A stretch of DNA of 35,278 nucleotides, from IMG/VR virus record IMGVR_UViG_3300050026_000076, positions 1 to 35,278 of that record; one strand, given 5' to 3'. Below are positions 1-6,482 of the stretch, one piece after another. The translations under genes and the position numbers were made by a program. The DNA comes from a virus. The notes beneath the pieces are model-generated. The model worked only from the letters and a program-made list of their open reading frames with translations. It had not been told where the DNA came from and ran no database searches. How positions within the stretch are numbered: position 1 is the stretch's first letter; each line of letters begins with the position of its first letter.

Positions 1-253
1 AGGCATGATTGGGTATAATGTTAGTCAATCTTATCCAACTAATACCGTGGGGTCAGCAATCCAGGCGTTTTCATCTCCGGATAGTGGGCATGGGGATGCA
101 TTAATAGCTGTTCTTCAGACATTAAATGGGGCTGTAGCACGAACCCAGCATGACAAAAATCAGGATACTGTTTCAGTTTTTGATTTCATGACACCCATTC
201 AGGTTGCTGATGTCATGGCCAATACCTTTACCCAGGACTGCACAGCTGCGATC
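1..253. repeat. Left copy of terminal direct repeat
   Basis: Bases 1-253 match 35026-35278 throughout with one difference, G at 128 against A at 35153. This is the expected signature of a circular or circularly permuted genome whose assembly ran past its starting point; a true direct terminal repeat is also possible. The repeat lies wholly inside the tailspike gene and keeps its reading frame across the join. Confidence 0.95.
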
Positions 254-2170
254 CAGGCGGCCATCAATGCCGCCAGCACGCTCGGAAAGAAGCTATGGAT
301 TCCGGCTGGCCTCTACAAAATCATCCCGGCCACCTCGCAAACCGATGAATTTGCCACCACCACCACAGCCTTCGTCATCAAGTCGGGGATGCACATCGAG
401 GCGGAGGAAGGAGCGATCTTCAAGATTGCGAACAACCAGAGCACGGACGCCAGCCCCAAGCAGCTCTACATGTTCTCCAGTGTTACCGCTCTGTCCAATC
501 TATCGTGGCGCGGACTCACGATGGACATGAACGGGGCGAACAATACCCTTTCCCCAGCTAGACCAGCTGCTTACAACAACTATAATTTCAGCCAGATTAA
601 TTTCTCAGGCGTGAATGGCCGAGCTAATGATGTCGTAATCGAGCGTTGCGACTTTATCAACACTCCGGGGACCAACTGCGTTGTTGCTGGGGTGAGCAGT
701 ACGAACGGAACCATCCTGGGCCAGCGCTGGACTATCTCCAAATGCTTGTTCCGGAACAATGGAACCGACTGCAACGACCACTCCAGCCTCTACCTCTGGA
801 TAGACACAGTTCTGATCGAGGGTAACACCTTCACAAATGACACTCAGCAAGGCACCGTTGGGCTAACCGGGGGCTACGCCGCGTGGGAGGTCCACGGAAG
901 TGGGCAGCGGTTCGTCGGCAACCTCGTCAACAACTACAATCGGGGCTTCTACCTCGCCGGCAACATCACCGAGACGGCCAAGAACATTGTGGTCACTGGT
1001 AATACCTTCACGTCGATCAAGTATTGCATCGTTCAGTTCTTCCGTGAGGCTGCCAACGCGTTTCCCATCACCAACGTGCTGATCACTAACAACACTGCCG
1101 AGCTCACAGATGACGTCACGGGGAACAACCTCAAGGCGTTCGTCTACCTCCCATGCGCATATGCCATTACCGACGTTACGGTCAGAGGCAATCGGCTCAC
1201 GAAGCCCGGCACTGTCGTGGGCTCGGCCTTCGCGGTTATCACCTCTGGAAACGCTGGCCAGCTACACACGCGGGTCGTTTTCGACGGAAACGACGTCTAC
1301 GACGCGACTTTCGGCCTGACTCTCACCACTTCCGCAACGCAGGGGCTCGGCTCCATCCGGTGGTCTAACAACACCCTAACGGACCTGACTCCAGCTGGAG
1401 TCTATGGCACGGCCATAGGCATCTCTGGGACGGGCATCAACGCGGCTGGCCCCGTAACCCACCTTTCCGTCGTGGGCAACACCACTATCGACACCCGTGG
1501 GGCGACCTTCACCGCGACCACGTCCGGGACGGCACTAACAGTGGCCTCCGTCACAGGCCTGGTGACTGCTGGGCAGCCCTATTTCGTAGGCGGCGTGAGT
1601 CAGGGCTGCTACATCGCAAGTGGGGCAGGAACCTCGTGGGTTCTGTCGGGCGTGCCGTCGGGTGGAAATGTCATCTCTCAGCCAGCCAGCAGTGGAACCG
1701 GGATCGCACAGTGCCAGTATGGCGTGTGGCTGCAGGGCGCCATCACCAACCTGCACATGACCGGCAACCAATACAGCGGCATGACGGTCTCAGAATTCAA
1801 CAATGCGGCCACCATCGCAAAGGCCACAGGGGTTTATTTCGCCACTTACACGCCCTCAGCCACGGCCCTCACTGTGGTCAATGGCACTGGAGCCGTCACC
1901 CTGACTGGGGAATACCAGCAGGTGGAAAAATTAGTCCATTATAGAATTGTCATTGCTCCAAGCGGAACGGCTACCCACGCCAGCACAGCCAGCGCAACAT
2001 TTATTTCCCTACCCGTGACCGCTGCTAGCTGGGATGTGTGTTCCGCTGTGGACAGCGGAACGATCTCTGGATACGTGTCCGGCTACAGCGACACGACCAG
2101 GGCCTTTACCCCTAGCTGGATTGCCAACAACCACCTGATAGTAGTTTCCGGGACTGTGAGGTTGCCGTGA
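1..2170 (+). CDS. Tailspike / right-handed beta-helix receptor-binding protein (3' part)
   Basis: This is the C-terminal 721 residues of a protein whose first 109 residues are at 34703-35029, giving about 830 residues in all. The early part has the pre-neck pattern QHDKNQDTVSVFDFM followed by CTAAIQAAINAA and IPAGLYKI, the usual entry into a pectate-lyase-type beta-helix. Many short beta-coil segments such as VVTGNTFTSI and VLITNNTAEL follow. Near window residues 500-560 there is a module of the common phage type TSGTALTVASVTGLV, which looks like an inserted domain. The last 100 residues form a separate C-terminal beta domain. By family it should bind, and perhaps cut, host surface polysaccharide. 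No catalytic residues can be assigned. Bases before about 240 are clearly richer in AT than the rest, so the head-binding part and the helix may have different origins. Confidence 0.85.
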   Translation, partial: GMIGYNVSQSYPTNTVGSAIQAFSSPDSGHGDALIAVLQTLNGAVARTQHDKNQDTVSVFDFMTPIQVADVMANTFTQDCTAAIQAAINAASTLGKKLWIPAGLYKIIPATSQTDEFATTTTAFVIKSGMHIEAEEGAIFKIANNQSTDASPKQLYMFSSVTALSNLSWRGLTMDMNGANNTLSPARPAAYNNYNFSQINFSGVNGRANDVVIERCDFINTPGTNCVVAGVSSTNGTILGQRWTISKCLFRNNGTDCNDHSSLYLWIDTVLIEGNTFTNDTQQGTVGLTGGYAAWEVHGSGQRFVGNLVNNYNRGFYLAGNITETAKNIVVTGNTFTSIKYCIVQFFREAANAFPITNVLITNNTAELTDDVTGNNLKAFVYLPCAYAITDVTVRGNRLTKPGTVVGSAFAVITSGNAGQLHTRVVFDGNDVYDATFGLTLTTSATQGLGSIRWSNNTLTDLTPAGVYGTAIGISGTGINAAGPVTHLSVVGNTTIDTRGATFTATTSGTALTVASVTGLVTAGQPYFVGGVSQGCYIASGAGTSWVLSGVPSGGNVISQPASSGTGIAQCQYGVWLQGAITNLHMTGNQYSGMTVSEFNNAATIAKATGVYFATYTPSATALTVVNGTGAVTLTGEYQQVEKLVHYRIVIAPSGTATHASTASATFISLPVTAASWDVCSAVDSGTISGYVSGYSDTTRAFTPSWIANNHLIVVSGTVRLP

Positions 2171-2306
2171 AGAAAACCAAGGAGGAGGCCGAGCTCCTGG
2201 CCCGAGAGTATGAGAAGACCCAGGATCCCATGTCGGCCTCGATGGTCATGACGTGCTTGGCCACGTCCTTAAGGAACCGTTCCTCGGTGCATTGCTGGGT
2301 CTGCAT
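2112..2306 (-). pseudogene. Remnant of a small phage protein family, internally deleted
   Basis: The minus-strand ORF opens with ATG behind a GGAGG and reads TEERFLKDVAKHVMTI, then EADMGSWVFS. I recognise both as the beginning and the near-end of a widespread small phage protein whose middle normally carries an RDDG...RHLRF and TWPG segment; that middle is missing here. After this the frame runs antisense into the tailspike gene and ends in Ser-rich sequence that looks non-coding. It is the last ORF of the early operon and lies at its junction with the late block. The family match is from memory, so the deletion is an inference. Confidence 0.5.
2167..2232 (+). pseudogene. 5' fragment of a small gene after the tailspike
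   Basis: A GTG overlapping the tailspike stop (GTGA), with GAGG five bases upstream, begins a hydrophilic helical stretch, KKTKEEAELLAREYEKTQDP. The frame then stays open to 2730, but only through sequence that is coding on the other strand. I read it as the first about 21 codons of a gene truncated where the late block meets the early operon. The coordinates given cover only the plausible part. Confidence 0.35.
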
Positions 2307-2343
2307 GTGCCCTCCGGGCGATGGGTGGTGCGAGTGGACAGGA

Positions 2344-2991
2344 TCAGGCCGTGGCCTGGGTTTGGTTGCAGTTGGCCGCGATGGAAAGCAGGAGATCGCG
2401 GAATTCCGGGGGGGTGCGCTGGCGGTGCTTCGAGCACATGTTGGCGATGATTCCGCAGCGCCGGGCCGATTCGTAACCGCGTTCCGCCAGGCGCTTGGCC
2501 GGGAGGCGCTGCTCACACGGACCCCAGATCAGGTCCATGGGCTTCCGGCCACAGGCCAGCAACCAGGTTTTCTTCCGGGCGGGGTGGCCGTAGTGCCCTT
2601 GCTCCACTTCGCAGACCCAGAGGTTCGGGCCTGCGTGGCTCCATCCGGCATTGCCGGGCTTAGGAATGCCATAGAAGTCCCACGCCTTGGAATGGGCCGG
2701 GTGTTCCAGGACGCCACCCCATTTCTGTAGGGACGCCAGCGCGGCCTCGAAGCACCCGCCATCGTCGCCGGTCACCTGGTCCTTCTTGGTCATGGAGCCC
2801 TCGGAGAACCGGCCCCAACGCTGGCAGGGCGGGTGAGCGATGACCGGCCAGGGGCCGCGATAGGTCCGGGCGTCCCGGTTGATGTCCCAGGGATCGACCC
2901 CGGCCTGGTTGAAATAGCATCCGTTTGTTTCGACGTAGAGGGCGGCGATCAATTCAGGCTCCAAGGTTCGTGGATTTGGACAGGATTTCAA
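2344..2991 (-). CDS. Methyltransferase-like phage protein
   Basis: A 215-residue protein with the motifs VIAHPPCQRWGRF (about residues 50-62), GDDGGCFEAAL and GGVLEHPAHSKAW, then VEQGHYGHPARKKTWL. The PPC and HP elements resemble SAM-dependent DNA methyltransferase motifs, and I recognise the family as one common in phages and usually annotated only tentatively. The TTG start overlaps the TGA of the adenine methylase upstream, so the two are probably translated together. No clear Shine-Dalgarno precedes that TTG; a second TTG about 13 codons in, behind TTGGAG, is an alternative start. A role in DNA modification fits the neighbour but is inferred. Confidence 0.6.
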   Translation of the reverse strand: MKSCPNPRTLEPELIAALYVETNGCYFNQAGVDPWDINRDARTYRGPWPVIAHPPCQRWGRFSEGSMTKKDQVTGDDGGCFEAALASLQKWGGVLEHPAHSKAWDFYGIPKPGNAGWSHAGPNLWVCEVEQGHYGHPARKKTWLLACGRKPMDLIWGPCEQRLPAKRLAERGYESARRCGIIANMCSKHRQRTPPEFRDLLLSIAANCNQTQATA

Positions 2992-3683
2992 GCGGGGAGC
3001 GCCATCTGGGCCGCGCCACGGACGTAGAGGACTTCTTCGGAGGTGCTCTTGATTGAGGCCAGGGGTTCAAACGGGAGCCAGATCGCTCCCTGCTGCTCGC
3101 AGACGATCACCTGACCGTGGAGGGCCCGGCACCATGCCGCCAGGGCGGTGTAGTCCACATCCTTGACCCGGTAGTAGCGCCCCTTGTCCACGTAGGGGGG
3201 ATCCACGAACCAGGTGGCGGGGCTGGACGGGGCGGAATCGTAGCGCCCCTCCTGGACGGTCCAGTGTCGAATGCGGTTCACCTGGGAGGCGATGCGGACA
3301 CGGGCCCGTTCACCCCAAACGAGCTGGGAACGATCCGTCCTGCTGGAGAAGGCGGTGCGGGTCTTCTTCGGGCTGGCCGATCCACGGTTCAACCAGAACC
3401 CGATCAGCCATCGGGCCTCCTGGGGCAGGTTGAGGCTGTCGGTCGATTCGCCCACTGCGAGGTCCGGGAGCGCCATGATTTCCTGGCTGGACGCCCCGAT
3501 CAGGTAGCGCCAGATTCCAACCAGGATGGGGTCCAGGTCCACCAGCGTCACCGTGCTCGGTTCCCAGAAGGTCGCGTACCCGGCCGATCCCGCAAAAGGT
3601 TCAACCACCGGACCCATCGGGGCTGGGTATCGCTTGGCGTCCCGCCATTTCGAGCCGTAGAAAGGAAAGAAGGGTTTCAGCAT
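2988..3683 (-). CDS. dam: DNA adenine methylase (D12 class)
   Basis: This 231-residue protein has the layout of the D12 class N6-adenine methyltransferases. It opens with PFFPFYGSKWRDAKRYP (the substrate/SAM loop), then VEPFAGSAGYATF (motif I, SAM binding, about residues 27-39), DLDPILVGIWRYL, and WFVDPPYVDKGRYY (motif IV, catalytic DPPY). It would methylate adenine in host or phage DNA, most likely to protect phage DNA from restriction or to time replication. The open frame extends further upstream, but that part overlaps the Cys-rich gene at 3707, so I chose the ATG at 3683. Its ribosome site is weak, which suggests coupling to the upstream gene. Confidence 0.85.
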   Translation of the reverse strand: MLKPFFPFYGSKWRDAKRYPAPMGPVVEPFAGSAGYATFWEPSTVTLVDLDPILVGIWRYLIGASSQEIMALPDLAVGESTDSLNLPQEARWLIGFWLNRGSASPKKTRTAFSSRTDRSQLVWGERARVRIASQVNRIRHWTVQEGRYDSAPSSPATWFVDPPYVDKGRYYRVKDVDYTALAAWCRALHGQVIVCEQQGAIWLPFEPLASIKSTSEEVLYVRGAAQMALPA

Positions 3684-3692
3684 CGGAGGTTC

Positions 3693-3912
3693 CCGAGGAT
3701 GGACAGCTACCGCTTCGGCTCGAAGCAGGGCTGTTTTGTTTTGAATGGGTAGGACTTGAGGTTGACCACTCCGGGGAGGCGGTGGGCGCATGGTATCCAG
3801 CCATCGGGCGATGGGTCCTCGTAGCCGTCCTTGTCGTAATAGCTCAGGTGCTTGCAATCGCAGCAGCTTTCGGGGTGACAGTCGGGATGGGGCAAGGATG
3901 CCTCCTGGACAG
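3693..3912. repeat. 220-bp imperfect direct repeat, copy 1
   Basis: Pairs with 5598-5817, same orientation and same length, with no visible indel. It spans the Cys-rich gene together with its Shine-Dalgarno and TTG start. Confidence 0.9.
3707..3895 (-). CDS. Small Cys-rich protein, paralog 1
   Basis: A 62-residue protein with PESCCDCKHLSYYDKDGYED, then IPCAHR and a C-terminal CFEPKR. Its cysteine and histidine pairs suggest a small metal-binding knuckle. It differs at only five positions from the copy at 5612-5800. I start it at a TTG placed five bases after a perfect AGGAGG; the same arrangement is kept in the other copy, which supports an unusual TTG start in both. The ORF could open further upstream at 3940, but that part is not shared by the paralog. 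Function unknown. Confidence 0.75.
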   Translation of the reverse strand: MPHPDCHPESCCDCKHLSYYDKDGYEDPSPDGWIPCAHRLPGVVNLKSYPFKTKQPCFEPKR

Positions 3913-3945
3913 GTGCTACGCGGATTTGGCAGAGGTCCACGGACC

Positions 3946-4104
3946 CTACGATTTAAGAGAGTTGACGAGCATGGCGATGCCGCAGGTTACGAGGGCCATT
4001 CGATTCCATCCCCACCCAGCAGCCTTCGCCAGCAGGGCAGTCGCCCAAGCCCATATGGCGAGGTCGATCCCGAGCTTGACGATGATTTCAAGAAATCGTT
4101 TCAT
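3946..4104 (-). CDS. Small two-helix membrane protein
   Basis: A 52-residue ORF starting at ATG with AAAGGA seven bases upstream. It begins MKRFLEIIVKLGIDLAIWAW, and hydrophobic stretches at about residues 10-28 and 34-48 flank a GWGWNR turn. It is predicted to lie in the inner membrane with two short helices. It sits within the early operon between the Gly-X gene and the Cys-rich gene. I do not recognise the family; position in the early operon argues against a holin. Confidence 0.6.
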   Translation of the reverse strand: MKRFLEIIVKLGIDLAIWAWATALLAKAAGWGWNRMALVTCGIAMLVNSLKS

Positions 4105-4107
4105 GGT

Positions 4108-4287
4108 TCAGTCCTTTGGTTTTGGTAAGGTTTCCAGGTTCCATTGATCGTTCCGAAGTTTGGCCAGCACTCGAAGCGCGGCGTTGAAACTGGAGCGATA
4201 GAGACCCTGGAGAGGTCCGGTTCGGGGTCGGCTGCTCACGGTCAGGCTCCTGGACAAAAGCGGGAGGGTCGGTGAAACCCCTCCCAT
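4108..4287 (-). CDS. Doubtful small basic ORF
   Basis: A 59-residue minus-strand ORF between the Gly-X gene and the small membrane gene, ending two bases before that gene's ATG. It is basic and contains SSFNAALRVLAKLRNDQW. The only possible ribosome site, AGAGG, is eleven bases from the ATG, and the first codons overlap a terminator-like hairpin at 4255-4285. It may be an untranslated spacer. Confidence 0.25.
   Translation of the reverse strand: MGGVSPTLPLLSRSLTVSSRPRTGPLQGLYRSSFNAALRVLAKLRNDQWNLETLPKPKD
4255..4285 (-). terminator. Possible rho-independent terminator inside the early operon
   Basis: On the minus strand GGGAGGG pairs with CCCTCCC around a loop of about ten bases, followed by GC and TTTT. 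It lies just after the Gly-X repeat gene, so it would reduce transcription of the methylase end of the operon. The U-tract is short, so it may be leaky. Confidence 0.55.
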
Positions 4288-4294
4288 GGGTGAA

Positions 4295-4618
4295 TTAACC
4301 TCTGCCGTCGCCGTAGCCGGAGCCGTAGCCTCTGCCGGAGCCGGAGCCGTCGCCGTCGCCGTAGCCGGAGCCGTAGCCGTCGCCGTCGCCGTAGCCGGAG
4401 CCGTCGCCGTAGCCTCTGCCGTAGCCGTCGCCGTCGCCGTCGCCGTAGCCGTAGCCGTCGCCGTCGCCGTCGCCGTAGCCGGAGCCGTAGCCGTCGCCGT
4501 CGCCGTAGCCGTAGCCGTAGCCGTCGCCGTCGCCGTAGCCGGAGCCGTAGCCTCTGCCGTAGCCGTCGCCGTAGCCGGAGCCGTAGCCTCTGCCGGAGCC
4601 GTCAAAAATCTTGGTCAT
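4295..4618 (-). CDS. Strict Gly-X repeat protein (X = Tyr, Asp, Ser, Arg)
   Basis: A 107-residue protein. After MTKIFD every second residue is glycine to the end, and the other positions are only Tyr, Asp, Ser or Arg, for example GYGSGYGDGDGYGYG. At DNA level it is a 6-bp-periodic tract built from GGC followed by TAC, GAC, TCC or AGA. Its ATG follows a strong GAGGAG that forms the last codons of the upstream DUF6948 gene, so the minus strand is the coding one. The stop-free frames on the other strand are by-products of the repeat. Similar Gly-X tracts occur in other phage hypothetical proteins; no function is known to me. Low-complexity, disordered or stacked-turn structure is likely. Confidence 0.7.
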   Translation of the reverse strand: MTKIFDGSGRGYGSGYGDGYGRGYGSGYGDGDGYGYGYGDGDGYGSGYGDGDGDGYGYGDGDGDGYGRGYGDGSGYGDGDGYGSGYGDGDGSGSGRGYGSGYGDGRG

Positions 4619-4620
4619 GG

Positions 4621-4962
4621 CTACTCCTCGGTGGTGGAGAGGTCCACGCCCAGCGCCACCGGGATAATCTCGATGGCATCCAGGAGGGTGATTTCGGGGA
4701 CGGGCTTGGAGATGCGGGAGTTGGAGCGAGTGACGCCATTGGTCGCCACGGCGTTGAGGGTGAACGCTCCGGACCAGGACCAGAGACGGCGGGCGTTGCT
4801 CAGAACCACCTCGCGTCCATCGCGGGATTTCAGGGTGCCGATGTGGACGCCAGCGGAGTAGGTGCGGATCAGCACCTCGGGTCCAGTTTCGACGGGCTGC
4901 ATGGCGGATTTGGCGACGTATTCCACGCCGTTGATGGTGATGGTGTTGAGGTCTGCGTTCAT
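4621..4962 (-). CDS. DUF6948-like phage protein
   Basis: A 113-residue protein starting MNADLNTITINGVEYV behind GGAG at five bases. The central run VLIRTYSAGVHIGTLKSRDG followed by VVLSNARRLWSWSGAFTL is the recognisable core of a phage family I know as DUF6948. It ends with ITLLDAIEIIPVALG. The family has no established role. A longer open frame to 5154 overlaps the DUF551 gene and was rejected. Its last codons hold the ribosome site of the Gly-X gene. Confidence 0.7.
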   Translation of the reverse strand: MNADLNTITINGVEYVAKSAMQPVETGPEVLIRTYSAGVHIGTLKSRDGREVVLSNARRLWSWSGAFTLNAVATNGVTRSNSRISKPVPEITLLDAIEIIPVALGVDLSTTEE

Positions 4963-5015
4963 GGGGTCTCCATAGTGGTTGGGGTTCTGCCGGGGGTCCG
5001 GCGAGTGGACAGGCT

Positions 5016-5210
5016 CTACGCCTGTGGTGGGTTGATGGGTTGCCAGTGGGTGATGTCCCGGTCGCTGTAGATCAATTCCTTCTGCCCAAGCATCCCGCAC
5101 CATTCCTGGTCGTAGTGGACCGCCCAGATGGGGTATGCCCCATTGGGGAACCAAGCCAGAACCGGGAGGTTCTTCTCGGGCATCTGGTCACTGCATTTGA
5201 TCCAGTTCAT
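5016..5210 (-). CDS. DUF551 family protein
   Basis: A 64-residue protein that opens MNWIKCSDQMPEKNLPVLAW and closes DITHWQPINPP, the two hallmark ends of DUF551, a small phage and prophage family without a known biochemical role. The ATG follows AAGAAGGA closely. A leftover of a second DUF551 C-terminus lies upstream at 5821-5883. Confidence 0.8.
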   Translation of the reverse strand: MNWIKCSDQMPEKNLPVLAWFPNGAYPIWAVHYDQEWCGMLGQKELIYSDRDITHWQPINPPQA

Positions 5211-5270
5211 TTCCTTCTTTCCCCAGGACTGCGCCTGGACATCAGCCTTTCGGCATCCCAGAGGTAACCG

Positions 5271-5585
5271 TCAATGCATGCTGAATCCGGGTAGGTAGCT
5301 CCAAATTCGTGTCCTTGGTAATCGCACATGGGCGCTCCGGGGAAGGGGTGAAGGAATGGACATGAGGGGTTTAAAGGGCAGGCCGTCTTCGGCGGGGGTC
5401 CAAGCGCAGGGATTAACGATCCGCATGAAGCCCTGGGCCTCCAGGACCCAGAACCGCTGGCCGGGGAAGGTCTTCGCCAGCCGTCCAGCTTCGGTCTGTG
5501 CGGATTCCCGGCTCGGGTGCTTACAGGTTGGGGAGCGGCCCTCGGGATTCCAGACCAGCCAGAATCTTCCGTTCGCTTCGTTCAA
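5271..5585 (-). CDS. Small phage protein of unknown function
   Basis: A 104-residue ORF. The likely start is a TTG five bases after GGAGG; the frame is open further upstream but that part overlaps the Cys-rich gene. It reads GRFWLVWNPEGRSPTCKHPS, then RLAKTFPGQRFWVLEAQG, a pattern I recognise from short phage proteins that pair a WNP-type strand with a helix and a second FWVLE strand. The C-terminal 45 residues are Pro-rich and unlike the conserved part. Function unknown. Confidence 0.65.
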   Translation of the reverse strand: MNEANGRFWLVWNPEGRSPTCKHPSRESAQTEAGRLAKTFPGQRFWVLEAQGFMRIVNPCAWTPAEDGLPFKPLMSIPSPLPRSAHVRLPRTRIWSYLPGFSMH

Positions 5586-5597
5586 GGCTTCCTCCTT

Positions 5598-5817
5598 CCG
5601 AGGATGGACAGCTACCGCTTCGGCTCGAAGCAAGGCTGTTTGGTTTTGAAAGGATAGGACTTGAGGTTGACCATGCCGGGATTGCGATGGGCGCATGGTA
5701 TCCAACCCTCGGGTGAGAGGTCCTCGTAGCCGTCCTTGTCGTAATAGCTCAGGTGCTTGCAATCGCAGCAGCTTTCGGGGTGGCATTCGGGATGGGGCAA
5801 GGATGCCTCCTGGACAG
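5598..5817. repeat. 220-bp imperfect direct repeat, copy 2
   Basis: Pairs with 3693-3912. Recombination between the copies would remove about 1.9 kb holding the 104-residue gene, DUF551, DUF6948, the Gly-X gene and the membrane protein. Confidence 0.9.
5612..5800 (-). CDS. Small Cys-rich protein, paralog 2
   Basis: A 62-residue protein nearly identical to the one at 3707-3895 (five substitutions, mostly conservative). It has the same PESCCDCKHLSYYDKDGYED cluster, TTG start and AGGAGG at five bases. The two genes are separated by five others, so this is a segmental duplication inside the early operon. Confidence 0.75.
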   Translation of the reverse strand: MPHPECHPESCCDCKHLSYYDKDGYEDLSPEGWIPCAHRNPGMVNLKSYPFKTKQPCFEPKR

Positions 5818-5820
5818 TCG

Positions 5821-5883
5821 TTATTCGGTCGGGGGTTCGGGCAGGGGCATCCAGTGGGTAACTTCAATCACTGGACGATTCAT
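5821..5883 (-). pseudogene. C-terminal remnant of a DUF551 gene
   Basis: A 20-codon ORF whose ATG overlaps the previous stop (ATGA). It reads VTHWMPLPEPP, the conserved C-terminal signature of DUF551, but lacks the rest of the domain. It is either a relic of a deletion or a translated micro-ORF. A complete DUF551 gene sits 0.6 kb downstream. Confidence 0.5.
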
Positions 5884-6110
5884 TTGGATACATCCACCAT
5901 TATGGCGTGACGGTGAGCGATGAAGGTTGGTTTGCCACGGAAGGCCTCGGTACCACATTCGTGCCGATTCTCATGCAAAATTTCATCCCAATCGCCCCCC
6001 TGGTATTGGCGGTCGTGGGTTTCAGAGGCAGGAACCCAACCGCACTTTTCGCACCAGAAGGTAAAGGGTACGCCAGTCGTGATCCTACCAAGATCATATT
6101 TCCGCTTCAT
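5880..6110 (-). CDS. Small Cys-containing early protein
   Basis: A 76-residue protein with WCEKCGWVPASETHD near residues 19-33, followed by a Cys and several His, which suggests a zinc-ribbon-like fold. Its ATG has GGAGGG four bases upstream. It is the first gene behind the second early promoter (6138-6165), whose predicted start site lies about 21 bases before the ATG. I do not recognise the family. Confidence 0.65.
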   Translation of the reverse strand: MKRKYDLGRITTGVPFTFWCEKCGWVPASETHDRQYQGGDWDEILHENRHECGTEAFRGKPTFIAHRHAIMVDVSK

Positions 6111-6121
6111 GGAACCCTCCA

Positions 6122-6184
6122 GTGCTTCGATACCATCAATATATACCCGTTAGAGGTTGGTTCAAGTCTTTTTTGAAATTATTT
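6122..6184. repeat. Promoter-region repeat, copy A
   Basis: About 63 bases that match 8508-8569 with several substitutions and one or two indels. It includes the -35, spacer, -10 and an A/T-rich upstream tract of the minus-strand promoter. Confidence 0.8.
6138..6165 (-). promoter_or_regulatory. Second early promoter (sigma70-like)
   Basis: On the minus strand TTGAAC and TATATT are separated by 16 bases, with an A-tract upstream. The TGA of the Ref gene overlaps the -35. The spacer, CAACCTCTAACGGGTA, is closely similar to that of the first early promoter, so one repressor may act on both. Confidence 0.65.
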
Positions 6185-6482
6185 CTTCCTGCCCATATTC
6201 CAGAAGGCCACGGACTTCTTCGAGGAGCTGGGCTTCGGTCCCATGGATGCGCTCCCATGGTTCTTTTCCATGGTGCAGTCCCGTGGGGTAGTCGGTGGCG
6301 TGGTGCCGGGGGCAGAGGGGGATGACCAGACGATGGTCCCGGCCGCCCTTTCTCCCGTCATAGGTGTGGTGGATGATCGCGGGGGAATAGCCCAGTCCCT
6401 CTCGTCGGCAGACAATACACCCAAGGTCTGCCACGGCGTCCATGTGTGCCTTTTCTGCGCGAGTTGCGAAGCGTTTGTTCAT
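6162..6482 (-). CDS. ref: Ref-like RecA-dependent nuclease
   Basis: A 106-residue protein with ARAEK-type N-terminus (ATRAEKAHMDAVADLGCIVC), then AIIHHTYDG and IPLCPRHHATDY. This arrangement of a CxxC, a HH pair and a CPxHH is that of the Ref family (recombination enhancement function of phage P1), an HNH-type nuclease that cuts at RecA-bound D-loops. P1 Ref is longer, with an additional N-terminal part. The ATG overlaps the RecT stop (ATGA), which links it to a recombination module. The family assignment is strong; activity is inferred. Confidence 0.8.
   Translation of the reverse strand: MNKRFATRAEKAHMDAVADLGCIVCRREGLGYSPAIIHHTYDGRKGGRDHRLVIPLCPRHHATDYPTGLHHGKEPWERIHGTEAQLLEEVRGLLEYGQEEIISKKT

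Noticed and set aside
2167-2730. A 187-codon plus-strand ORF after the tailspike
   Set aside because: Beyond about codon 21 it is the complement of the methyltransferase-like gene and the remnant; only the first part looks coding.
2988-3857. Longer start for the adenine methylase
   Set aside because: The extra N-terminus lies over the Cys-rich gene in another frame and does not resemble the family; the protein begins normally with the FYGSK region.
4286-4861. Long plus-strand Ala-Val ORF (191 residues) and a second minus-strand Thr-Ala ORF over the Gly-X tract
   Set aside because: A 6-base repeat without stops leaves several frames open. Only the Gly-X frame has a strong ribosome site and fits the operon.
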